From Tausonia pullulans (lineage: Eukaryota > Basidiomycota > Tremellomycetes > Cystofilobasidiales > Mrakiaceae), in the NCBI GenBank assembly GCA_951802195.1, contig OX637620.1:248001-312000 (forward strand): DNA of 64,000 nt. Reading direction: 5' to 3'. The notes under the pieces are model-generated. The model saw only the letters and a program-made list of their open reading frames with translations. It searched no databases and was not told the origin of the DNA. Shown one piece after another: positions 46,806-57,406 of the stretch. Position 1 is the first letter of the stretch; every line of letters begins with the position of its first letter. The position numbers were made by a program, and so were the translations under genes.

Positions 46806-48020
46806 TCAGGCGAGAAGGTCGGCCTTGATGCGCTCGGCAAGGGGTTCGGCAGAGGCAGGGTTCTGGCCGCTGTTGTCGCAGAGGTCTCAGTGTCCTGGGT
46901 AAGAAGTAACTCGAGACTTTAAAAGTGTAAACTGACGTGTAGAGAAGTCCGCCGTTGGTGTCGACGACAACCTTGATTCCCCAGTCCTCGGTCTTCTCGT
47001 AGATACCTCCGAGCTAGCGAGCGAGATGGAAGGCCACTGATGTCAGTCGCGGTGGAAACGAATGAAATGAGATAACCGAACGCGCACCTTGGAGAGCTCA
47101 TCCTCGAGGAGGAAAGGGATTGAGTCCACACCGCCCACGCTGTTATGAAGAGGAAACAAAGGAGGGCGGAGAGGGAAGGGAGAGATAATGGTCAGACCGC
47201 GATCGCATGCGCTCAGCAGTCGCGGCCCTGCCATGTCATGCTGCCATGTCATGACCACCGCGGCTTTGAGGTTACTAAATAGGACTTACGCTCGCTCTTC
47301 CGAGTTCGAGAACCCCGTGAATTTCTTACCGGCGATCAGAGGGGTGCCGTCCGCTTTCTTCGTGTGGATGAAGACCGCGGGAGCGTGACAGACTGCGGCA
47401 GTGATCTTGCCCGCCGAATAGAAATCTTGAATAAGGTTCTGGGAGACAGTGTCAACGGGAAGGTCGATGACAGGGCCGTGGCCGCCGACATAGCTGGCAG
47501 AGGTGGTGGATGTCGTCAGAACGACAAGAGAGATGAAGCGAGGAGGCGGCCAAGGAGATCGGGAGGGTACGTACAAGATGGCGTCAAAGTCAGCAGCCTT
47601 GACGGAATCAAGCCGGACGGTGTTCTTGACGAGCTGCTGGGCCTTCTCGTTGGCGAGGAACTAATGCGAGTCACCAGGAAGTCAGCAGTGCGCTGTGGGA
47701 TGAAGGGCTCCCATCAACGGACATCTCTCTCTCTCTCCCTTCAAGCCCTCGCGCTCGTCCCGCCTTCTGCCCTTCTTATCTTCTCAGCAAGCAATTCTCA
47801 CCTGCTTGCATCCCTCGTCGTCCTTGAACATCTGAGCCGATCCAGGGTCGAGCGGGGCGGGGCCACCAGCGGGGGAGGCGATGGTGAGATTGAAGCTCGG
47901 GGCAAAGACGTTGTAGGGGTGGGCAAGTTCCGGCAGGTACCAGCCCGTCTTGCCTTTTCCGTTCAGGAGCGTGTCGCAGCTGGTGAGGACGAGGAGCAGG
48001 TTCTTCTTCTGAGCGGCCAT
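46806..48020 (-). CDS. Hsp31-like DJ-1/PfpI protein (glyoxalase III / chaperone)
   Basis: Six exons from ATG 48020 to TGA 46806 give about 235 residues. It is a class I glutamine-amidotransferase-like fold of the DJ-1/Hsp31 branch. TGWYLPELAHPYNVF supplies the conserved glutamate, DFDAIFYVGGHGPVIDLP the oxyanion region, and AAVCHAPAVF the nucleophile-elbow cysteine followed by histidine. KFTGFSNSEERA and PFLLEDELSKLGGIYEK follow, as in Hsp31. Such enzymes convert methylglyoxal to D-lactate without glutathione and also act as chaperones under stress, in the cytosol. The nucleophile and partner residues are intact, so activity is expected. Confidence 0.9.
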
Positions 48021-49826
48021 GTTGAGATGAGATGATGGTAGTTGAGAGCGTAATTGGAATGCGGTTCGCTCGTTCTGAAGAGGGAAGGAAGCCTCCCTGT
48101 CCAAGCCCATTCCGCCCCCGCTGACACACGCAAGCACCCAGTGAGATCAGATGTGGAGGTCTCGGAGCCTGAAAGCAGCTGTTGCTGACGTCATTCCGCT
48201 CCCAGTGACTGTTGTATGTATGTGATCATTGTAGCCGCGTGCTCTAAAGTTCTGACTTATTGGTCCGCCTTTCATTCCCCTTTCCGGCCGGTCGAGGCTT
48301 CTCCTTTTGATGCTACTGAAGTAGCTGGCGAGGTTAGCCAGCGGATTAAGTCGGGGTTTCTTTGCCGTGTCGCGCACGCACATTGTCAGGTAGGGAGGGG
48401 ACCAGAAGTAGAGACTGCCATTCCGCTCCTCCTTTCTCGATCCTCCTCTATATTTTCGGATCTCACTTGTCATTTCCTCACTTCGCCCCTTACGATCGAC
48501 CGACCCATCGGCCCTGACAGGGATTTATCGGCCGTTTATTTTCAGTAAGCAGGTGGAGGAGCATATTGGTCACTACCCCATGACAGGATCAAGTGCGTTC
48601 GCCGTCCTACTCAACTAAGTCAGCAGCAAAATGTGTCAGCTTTTCGTGCAGGAGCAGAGAGACAGGGGTGTAACTTCAGTACAGGGGAGTTGGGATCCCC
48701 GCCGAGTTCTCCGAGAGTGGAGGCTTCTGCTTTGTGAGCCTCCTTTGCTCGTAATCGATCCGGAAACACGATTCGTGATCAATGATTCCCCTAAAGCGAG
48801 CAAAGAAACAAGCCCAAACCCTCTCTCTTCCTCTACATAGCTGTTATTCGCCGAGAGATGCCCAGCAGCGTAGACGTCAGGGACGAATGACAACAAGTCA
48901 TATGAAGGTCCACCCACACCAAAGGAAGGCCACCAACGAACCAAGGGAAGCCCGCTTCAAAGCGTACTCGTGAGAGATGTGGAAATGTCAATGAGCGAGA
49001 AAAGATGGAAGGGTAGATCGGAGAACAATCCTTCCCCTCCAGTCGACAAGGTCGAAGCCGATCCAGGCTGGCCAGAGCGAAGGGCGGACAGGCCGGCCAA
49101 GCGTTCACGGATTTGGGCGTATCCTGACCTCGGTAAGGCAAACTAATACTAAAAGGACAGCGCACTGGATAATGAAAGCGTTCCGTGTTCTGCTACATGA
49201 CAGCAATGGTGGCTCTGGATAGGTCGATTAAGAGCGAAGAGGGTAAGAGCCGCCTTCCAATCAACCACATCTTGCTTATTCCCCTCTCTCATCCATTTCA
49301 TCAAATCAGCTCTCTCTCCTTCTACCTTCGCATCACTTCCAGAACAGTTCAGGCTCCCCGTCTCCACACTCGTTTCGACCTCCGCTCAAAGAGCTCTCGG
49401 ACGACTAAGCACCTTAAGCCCTCGCTCCATCCAGCAAGACACTGAAGGCACGTCTATGACTTGTCTGCTCTGGATCATCCGCGAGCGAGAAGGGCGAGGA
49501 ACGTTCGATGTCCACCAATCGCCTGCTTCTCTGACCTCACCCTTTCTTCCCATCGCAATGTCCTGCATCTCTTCGAGGCAACCGAACGAGCTGGCGAAGG
49601 TATCGCTCATGGCGGATCTTCACCGCTGTCGCCTCTTGGTCCGTAGCCTGCATCTTTACCTTCTTCATGAGTTGTGCTATCCCACTTGCTGAGAGAGCAG
49701 ACAGTGTTCCACGTCGAGCCTAAAAGCCATCGTCATCCATCTCCTACAGTGGTGTAGCGGGAGGAGCAAAGTCAAAGACTCGAACGGGACGGCCAGCCCT
49801 TACACGGGCTGAGGGACGAGCAAAGA
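48021..49826. other. Gene-poor stretch, 1.8 kb
   Basis: No splice-supported gene was found. The base composition is less GC-rich than in the flanking genes. Open frames on both strands are short, without recognisable domains. Around 49540-49630 a plus-strand frame (SSHRNVLHLFEATERAGEG) reads like protein and is followed by a GTATCG site, but no exon partner is found. It may be a relic or a long intergenic promoter. Confidence 0.4.
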
Positions 49827-52165
49827 TCACGGCCAGTTCAGCGATGTCTCCGCGCCTCGAGCTTGCAAATAAAAGCGCCAATACACACCGTGGGTAGGAG
49901 CAAAACCAGCTACCAAGCCACAATCTAGCCCGTCAGTTTCGCGTAGGAAGAGGAAGGACGGCGAGACGGACGTACGCTCTTCAGGATCGGCATGCGCATT
50001 GTAGACCACAAATCTGAGGCACGGCCGAAGAGATCAGCAATCGTTCTAGCCCTCTTTCTTAAGCGAAAACTCACACGCTAGTCTCGGTGAGCTGGATTCC
50101 GCTCGAGTCTATCACGCCCCAGGGTGAGACGTGACTGAAGGCGTAGAGAGCTGTCGCAGGAGGCTTTACTGGCGCATCCTCCGTCGTCATGGGTGAATTC
50201 TCTTCCTCCTCGACCTCGAAGAGCGGAAGGTAGAAAAGCCTGCTGAGCTCTCGGCGGGTAATCTGAAGGTGTTTCAAAGTAATCAGCATGTCATTCGGAG
50301 GCGATTGAGTGAAAGCGCACGTTGTTGAAGACGACATGCCCGTCCTGGAGAGCGAGCGATGAGATCTCATCCTCGACTGGCCGGAGAAACTACTCAGTAT
50401 GTGGGAACCGTTCTAAGCTCCCTTCCTACCGAGGACGCACTATAAATGCACGTAGTGTGAGATGTTGCCGAAGATGGATTAGCGAGAACGGCTGGGTAGT
50501 CTCGCACGATGTAGATATAGCCAAGGCTCGAAGTGAGAACGAGGTTCTTGGAAGAGACATGCACCCTGTCGAATTGAGTCAGGACTGAGAACTGGAAAAC
50601 CAAACGAATTCTCTTACGAACGCGGAGAAATTAAACTCAAGTCCGCTCGGTGCCCGAGCAAGAAGCGGACCGCCGTCATCGGCAGCGACAGCAGGGATAA
50701 GTCGTACACGACGCATCACGAACTCTCCGCTACCACCACCACTGCTGTTGGCCTCGTCGACATCGGCGAGTTCGGCCGCCTCGGGGACAAAGACACGATT
50801 AGCAGGCATCCAGGGTGGAAAATTGAGAATTAAGCGCGAGGATGCCGTCGACGAGCCGAGAATAGGGATCGAGAAGATGAATAGGTTGTACCGGCTGCAG
50901 ATGAGCGCGTACCACGGCCCCTCGATGCCGGCTGGGCAGGCGAGCTCGACGTCTATCCAAAGGCACTGAGATGAGCATACGATTGAGAGCAGAGGGAGAG
51001 GCCACCTTCTCACAATTAATCATGGGCCGAAGCGCTGGTGTGCCGATCGGAAACTCAATAACGGCGGCCTGGGAGTCGGGAATATTATACACATAGGCCG
51101 TTTGTCCGTCCGCCGAGACGACGAGCAGGTAGGGCGCGACGAATCTGAAGCGCTCATCAGTATCTATATGTTGAGGGGGCGGGGGGAGAGCACACAAGCA
51201 CCTCAGCGCTCGCGTGCGCTTGGGACAGATTATTCTCCGTCGATGGTAGAAGTGGCCGCGGAGATCCAAGTCGGACTTGGAAGAAAGTTCTTCCCGCTTC
51301 TTCTCTGCATATTCTAGGGCCGCCGGGTGGGGCGACACGGAGCGGAGCTCGGCGTCGACTAATCGGTAGACGTCCATCGTTCCAATCTCTGGTTGTCAGC
51401 GTATGGCATCAGCATGACGGCTCGTGTCAGTATATGGAAATGTGCAGACTGACCATCAGTCGTGGTGACAAGCCAGCCGTCCTGATATTCGATGTGGACA
51501 AAGGGCGGGGCAGTCGCCTTCCAGAGCCGCTCCGAGGTCGGCAGACTCAGATCGTACACATGCAAGCCTCCTAGAGTGGCGCGTCAGTCAGAGCACTCAA
51601 CGTAGCACCTTGGAGACAGACGAACCAGTAAGGCAGCTGAGTATGACAAAGCCGTTGTCTGAATCGACCTTGACCCGCCAAACGTCCCGATTGAAAGGCA
51701 AGATCCAAGGTCCAGGCGAGCAGATCGCGTCTCGCCAGTTGCGAGAGAGGAGATGCTTGCGGCGGCCTGCAATTTTTGGGATGGGGCACTCAGCATAAGA
51801 CAAGCGAGACGTAGGAGAAGTATGAGGGCCGGACAGAGTTCTCTCCAGTCGTGTACATCGCCGAGCCAAGAACGCAGAGGCCAGGCCGCGTCTTGGGCGT
51901 CAGGCGACGCGTAGCCGTAACTGATGGCGAGTGCCCGATGGAGCGCCTGGCGATGGTCCCTCTGGATGAGATGTGCCCAGTCGGAGCAGACGAGCATGCA
52001 TGAGGCGAGCGAGCGAAAGTCGAGACAGGCAAAGATGAGGAGCAGGACTTCGGGTGGTATAGCGGCGAGCAATGCCTGAGAAGCGGCGCCCTGAGAGCAG
52101 GGTGGTTGTGCCGGACGAGGCAGGTCTCTAATACGCTTTGAAACTTTGTTGTGCTGCTCAGCCAT
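49827..52165 (-). CDS. F-box protein with a probable beta-propeller C-terminus
   Basis: About ten exons on the minus strand. An F-box lies near the N-terminus: IPPEVLLLIFACLDFRSLAS followed by CMLVCSDWAHLIQRD. The remainder is a series of strand-rich segments spread over exons that look like propeller blades: DVWRVKVDSDNGFVILSCL, GGLHVYDLSLPTSERLWK, FVAPYLLVVSADGQTAYVYN, KNLVLTSSLGYIYIVRDY and the ending PTHGVYWRFYLQARG. No classical WD dipeptides are seen, so the propeller is an inference. F-box proteins recruit substrates to SCF ubiquitin ligases through Skp1. The start at 52165 is only 197 bp from the divergent QCR9 start. Confidence 0.75.
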
Positions 52166-52362
52166 GCTGCTGCTCAGTCTGGAGATGGTCGTTTGGGGCG
52201 AGAGATGGCCGTAGAGTCTATCGCCACGGCGGATTGGTTCCCCAGCCGACCCTTCTGAACGGGGCGACTCGCCCGCGGGCGTTTTCGACCTCGCACCCAG
52301 CCCTCACTTTCCCCCTCAGACCTCAACCACCTCCTCGCCGTTCTCCTTCTCCTTTCGTCGCC

Positions 52363-53568
52363 ATGCCCATCAACGCCAACGTTCGTCTCACTCCGCAGCT
52401 CAATATTGCCACTCATCTACTTGTCCAGCACGAGCTGACTCTGTGCGCTTTGCCTTCCCTCCCCGCTCACGCTCGCTCCCCTCTCATTCGTCCTTGGTCC
52501 GCCGCCCGCCCGCTCCGTTCCGTTCGCTCGCTCGCTCCTCGCACCTTCCAGCTTCTCTACCGGACGCTCTTCCAGCGCAACTCTGTTTACCTCACCGGTA
52601 TCCTCGGCGCTGGATTCGCCTTCTCCATCTCCTACGACCTGGCCACCTCGGCCTACTTCGACTGGTGGAACCAGGGCGTCAGTCCTCCTCACGCTCTTTC
52701 CCTCTTTGCTCTCTTTCGTCGGTTCCAGACCGACCGACAATCTTCACCTTTGCATTGACTCCGACATGCACTGGAATCATGCATACATTTGCACGGGAGG
52801 TGCCAGCAGCCTTAAGCGGGCGAAGCAGGCGGCGAGCGGTCGCGTTCCCTCAAGCGGGAGGATCGGCCGCTCCTCGCGCCGTCTCTTCTCGCGCCTGAGC
52901 AGCCGCTGCGAAGGGCGTGCCATCGGGCTCGCTTGCACGAGCTCTCTTGCATTGGCTTGTACAGGTCTCCTGTCTCGTGCCAGATCGCTTAGGTCTGGTC
53001 ATTCCTCAGGAAGGGAGCGTCTCCCATCCTGCCGATGGCCGTCCGTCAGCTGTGGAGCCCGCTCGGGCTTTCGAGCAGCAGCAGGGAAAGCCGGCTCGTC
53101 ACACTTTCCTCTGTTGAGGAATAGGAACTAGACTACTATTGCCCTCTTCAGACGCGCTCGAGTCATGTTGCGCGTCCCGCTTGGAGAGCGAGGCGCGCGC
53201 GCGCCTCTTTAGAGATTAATGCGCACGCTTTAGTCTACTCATCGAGAGGGCTGGCGTGCTGTCTGGTCTTGATTCCTTCGTCAGGCCTCGTCGGACGCCT
53301 GATGTTTGCTGGCTGCTCCATTATCTCTACTCCTCGCGCAGACGAAGCCTCAGATCGCGTGTTCCAGCTCTCTCCCGTCTCTTGAACCCTTCCACTGACG
53401 ATGCCTTTCTCCCCTTCTTCTTACCATGTGGCTCAACCAACAGAAGCAGTGGAAGGAGTGCGTCCCTGTCTCCCTTCCATAGTCCATCGCGTGAACCTCA
53501 TTGCTGACGCCTTAAACTCTTACACTCGCAGCATCCGCCACAAGTACGTCGAGGCCGCCGACGAGTAA
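52363..53568 (+). CDS. QCR9: Cytochrome bc1 complex subunit 9
   Basis: Four coding exons (52363-52380, 52552-52677, 53444-53457, 53532-53568) give 64 residues: MPINAN|LLYRTLFQRNSV, a membrane helix (LTGILGAGFAFSISYDLA), then SAYFDWWNQG|KQWKD|IRHKYVEAADE. Length and the motifs YRTLFxRNSV and GKxWKD match Qcr9/UCRQ 9-kDa proteins, which sit in the inner mitochondrial membrane of complex III next to the iron-sulfur protein and cytochrome c1. The first coding exon is 18 nt, the third only 14 nt, and the intron between exons 2 and 3 is 766 nt. Phases agree at every junction. The long open frame after 52381 belongs to intron sequence. Confidence 0.9.
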
Positions 53569-54182
53569 AGGAGAAGATGCCCTTCAATGGCTCTTTTCTT
53601 TTTCTCTCGCGCATGGTGGACGACAGATATCTTCTTTCTGGCTGGCATAGAAGCGTGCGATGGGTGGTGATGGAGGTGGTGGATGGGGGGAACAACGAAC
53701 GATGGCCCTTTCTGTTTCTGCAATCATCTCTTCTCGCCTGTGCAAATGAGACGCCGATGGTTTCGAGGCTCATCTGGTGGCGGACACGGAGTCCGAGACC
53801 TTGGACGGGCGGTCACTGATGGTTCCTTGAATGGGATTCAGATGTTCCACTCGGCCGCCCTTCTTTCCCTCCTGATTTTTCTCTGCGGCTTGCTCCACGC
53901 GTTCCTCTCTTCTTTCCGAGCGTCTGGGTCTGGCCATCTCGGCACTTGTGCACGTGTTTCGGCGGCGAACGAGTTTGAACGAGCGAGCTGAATCGAAAGA
54001 CAAAGCCAATCATTTCATCTGCAACGGAGAGGGTGGTACTAAGAAGCACAAGGGAAAGATCCTATAAAGGAAGGGAAAGGGAGAATGGTAGGTACAGATC
54101 GGGAAGGCAGCAGTGAGGAAGGGAGAGAATAAAGAGACGAGAGGAGGAAAAGACGGGGGAGGGAAAGGAGGCGAGAGTTTGA
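53569..54182. other. Convergent 3' region of QCR9 and PRP45
   Basis: 614 bp between two facing stop codons, expected to hold both 3' UTRs. No gene is seen. Confidence 0.5.
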
Positions 54183-56651
54183 TTACTCGTCGTCGCCCTT
54201 GGCCCGCTTGGCCTTCGCTCTACAGAAAGAGCAAACCCCCAGAGTGTCAGCGGAGCACAGAGAGACACGGGGAACAAGATGAGAGGACTACGGACCGGTC
54301 GCTGAGCTCCAGGCCCCCGCGCTTCGTGCCTTTTTTCGCAGCATCGAGGAATGAGTCGAGTCCGAAAGGGTCGATCGAAGTCTCCGTGTCCTTCTCGAAC
54401 TGAACGGGTCCATCCCTCGGCTCCTGGCTCGCTCCCGGTCCCGAAGTTCCCTCAAAGGTGTGGCTGACGCCGAGGGAGAACCGATCGTTCTCGAGGTTGC
54501 GGCGGACGCCCTCCTCGGTTCCACCACCGTACGTCTCCTCGCCGGCGGCCTGGCCTGCCCCCGAGACCGGTTTGTAAATGGCGCTGGCGGCGGCCGATCC
54601 GTGGAAGAGTGGGCGGTCGTAGAGGTTGTAGGCATCGTCCGAGGCGAACGAGCCCGAGAGGGACTCGCGATTGAAGAGACGCGAGTCGATCATCGTCTCC
54701 TTGGACGTCGAAGGCTTGGCGAGTCCGAGGGCGATCTTCTCTGAGATGTCGCGGTTCTGCTCCCTGTGGGCGGAAAGCCGAGAGAGTCAGCACGAAAGCA
54801 CGAGGGAGACAGGTACAACCACGAAAAGCCCACGTACTTGGCGATCATCTTGGCCCGCTGCTCGTTGCCCATGTTGTTCATCCGAAGCTCACGCTCCCGT
54901 TCCTGCCTCTTCTCGCGCCGGACCTTCTCACGCGCCTTCGCGTCCTCATCGTCCTCGTCGTCGTCCGAAACGTCGGCCTTGCGCGCTCCAGTGCTCGGAG
55001 CCACCTTTCGCCCACCGTCGTCTGAGTCTGAGTCACTTGAGTCGTCCGAGTCGCTGCCGTACCCTCCAAGCGCCCCACCAAGGCCCGTCTCAGCCGCCCG
55101 CGCTGGAAGCGCGGCCACAGGGGCGATACCGGCTCGATCGTCGCGGGCACGCTGAGCGAGAAGCCGGAGGTGTTCCTCCTTGGCGGCCTTTTCCTTTTGG
55201 GCAAGCTTCTGCTGCATGAGCGACCGCTGACGGACCTCCTCCCGGGCGTGTCGGTCGGCGACGAAGAGAGCCTCGGAGAACTTGGCAAAGTTGTCATTGA
55301 TGTGGAACTGTAAATGAGGCTGTCAGTATTGAGTTCGGGACGCGGAGCAAGCAAGCGAGCGAGAGTATGCACATCCTGGAGACCACGACCATCGGCAGCG
55401 AGACGCTTGTCGAGCGGGATGGTGTAACCCTTGTTGTTCTTCCAGTTAGAGATGCACGGAGGGATCATCCAGTCCTTCTGCTCCTGAGCCGTCGCCTTCC
55501 TCGGCGGCGACCGCAGGACGGGAGGCGGCGGAGAGGGAGGACCCCGGGGGATCTTCTTCGCCTTGAAACGAGGCGGCTCGAGAGGGTCCTCAACAACTTC
55601 GGTCATCTTGATGATGCGCTGGGCGGACCCGGACTGGGCGAGGCCGGGCGTGTAGCGGATGTAGGAGGTGCTGCCCTGGGTGTCAGGGACCTGGGGGGAG
55701 GGGTGTTGGTTAAAACGAACAGAACCAAAAGACGTCAGGAAAAAGAGACAGAGCAAGAGGGCTCAAGAGTTAGAAGCAGGCGCACCCTGGACGGCTGGGC
55801 GGCCTTGATCTTGCCGTTGGTCAGCTTCTCGAGGGCCGCCTTGGTCCGCTCAGCAGTGCTCATGACTTCCTCCTCCGAGGGCCGCTGCATCGAGAGGTCT
55901 GCCTTAGTCACGTCCGTCCTCTGGGTGAGTGGGATGAGGTCTGCCGAGCAGCCGAAAGGGGGAGAGAGTCAGTACTGGAACGAGGTTGAAGACGCGAAGC
56001 CAGCCGAGATCATCGCGTGCAGAACCCGAGACGAGCAAAGGTCAGACGCACCCTTAAACGACGACTGGATGTTCTTGCCGTCGCGCTGGCCCTGCTGGGC
56101 AATAGCGCCGTAGTTGATAGAACCATCAGAGTCGACCTGGAGGGCGAGCGTGTTGCCGGCGGAGGCCTGCGAGAGGTTGAACGACCGAGCGAGGACGAGA
56201 GGACGCGGTCAGCAACGTAGCGCGAGTGAGAGGCGGCGGCATCGAAGAGTGTCCCTCTCCACAATGCACGATGTGGCAATAGCAGCCAATATAATTTGGT
56301 TTGAAAGAAGAAGGAAACCGGAGCAAAGGCAGAGTCGTGTGCGACGGACCTTCTTGCGACCCAGGTCGAGCGGATACTGGGCGACATGGCACTCCGGGTA
56401 CGCGCCACCGTCGCCAAACTCCTCCTGCCTGGTGGGCTTCCAGCCTCTCCGGCTACCGTACGGCCTGACGACGGTTGTGAGCGCGGTCGAGACCTTGGCG
56501 GCGGGGGAATGGTCGTCCTCGTCGTCCGAGTGGACGGCGGCCGGGCGGGAGTAGCGAGGGGTAGGGAGGAAGCTGTCGGTAACGATCAGCTTTGGCGTAC
56601 TAACGAGGAGCATGGTATGGAGCAAAACACGCACGAGGCGAGAGCAGCCAT
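54183..56651 (-). CDS. PRP45: Spliceosome factor Prp45/SKIP (SNW domain)
   Basis: About seven exons on the minus strand. The first (MAALAS) joins FLPTPRYSRP. The SNW/SKIP block is clear: PYGSRRGWKPTRQEEFGDGG, AYPECHVAQYPLDLGRKK, then the SNW signature in WMIPPCISNWKNNKGYTIPL and DKRLAADGRGLQD. Then come a basic/acidic region (VRREKRQERERELRMN) and the C-terminal IALGLAKPSTSKETMIDSRL and FNRESLSGSFASDDAYNLYD. The protein is part of the NineTeen-related core of the catalytic spliceosome, and animal homologues also act as transcription coregulators. It ends in AKAKRAKGDDE. Length is about 600 residues, longer than the yeast protein and like animal SKIP. Confidence 0.94.
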
Positions 56652-56828
56652 GATGAGGGGGAGGGGGGATGGTTTGGGTGGGACGACGGGTTGGTGGTGG
56701 TCGAGGAAAGAGGGCGGCCCTGCCTGCCTGCAGGCATAGCTCTCCTCTCGCTGCCTCAGCGGCTCCTCGGCTCCTCACCATGGAGATCAGACGCGTCCTT
56801 CTCTCGCTCCCAAACCACCACTATCATC

Positions 56829-57406
56829 ATGCCCGCTCTTCCTCCAGGCTTCGTCACAGTTTCTTCCACTGCAGCCCCAGCCTCTCCCGCCTCGGACTCG
56901 TCGTCGTCGACCGCTGCTACTACCGCCGACCGCAAGCCTCTCTACGGCCCCTGCCCGCTCTTTGAGGTCCTGCAATACTCGTGCCAGCCACATCATGACC
57001 GGCTGGACCAGCCCAATATAGTCACTTCAGTGACGTGCTTTCCGCTGCCACGCATATTTCGGCAGTGAGACCCATATCGAGGCGCATAAGGCGGACGAAG
57101 CGCGCGCGCTTCTTCCGTTTCTGTCAACATTATCGCTCGCTGACGAATCGATTGTTTCCTCGGTCCACTTTCTAGATGTCCAGGCATGCCCGCTGTAGAT
57201 GTCTCCCGCCTCATCGAGCACTCTGAAGACGGCGAGTCCGGCCGACTCTACCTGACCGAGCCGTGCGTTACTTTCTCTCATGCTGCTTCTGTGTTCCCAT
57301 GCCGATTAAGCTCCTTCATGGTCCCCTTCTGCTCGAACAAAGACTCCCTAAGGGCCGTAATTGGAAGGACGTCAAGCCACCAAGGGCGGACGCATACCGG
57401 CTTTGA
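56829..57406 (+). CDS. Small protein with one CX9C motif
   Basis: Three exons (56829-56980, 57176-57262, 57343-57406) give 100 residues. Junction 1 rebuilds the second cysteine context, CPLFEVLQYS|CPGMPAVDV, so the two cysteines are nine residues apart. Junction 2 gives LTEP|LPKGRNWKDVKPPRADAYRL. The first 35 residues are Ser/Ala/Thr-rich. I do not recognise the family. The single CX9C could mean an intermembrane-space protein, but the second pair of a true twin-CX9C hairpin is absent. Divergent from PRP45 with 177 bp between starts. Confidence 0.6.

Noticed and set aside
49745-49815. Minus-strand CCCGTTCGAGTCTTTG and a nearby CTACACCA, tRNA-like
   Set aside because: T-stem halves are not complementary and no anticodon arm can be drawn.
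52381-52758. QCR9 start read straight into a 130-codon frame (NVRLTPQLNIATHLLV...)
   Set aside because: A GTTCGT donor after six codons and an acceptor at 52551 give the known Qcr9 N-terminus; the longer reading has no similarity I recognise.
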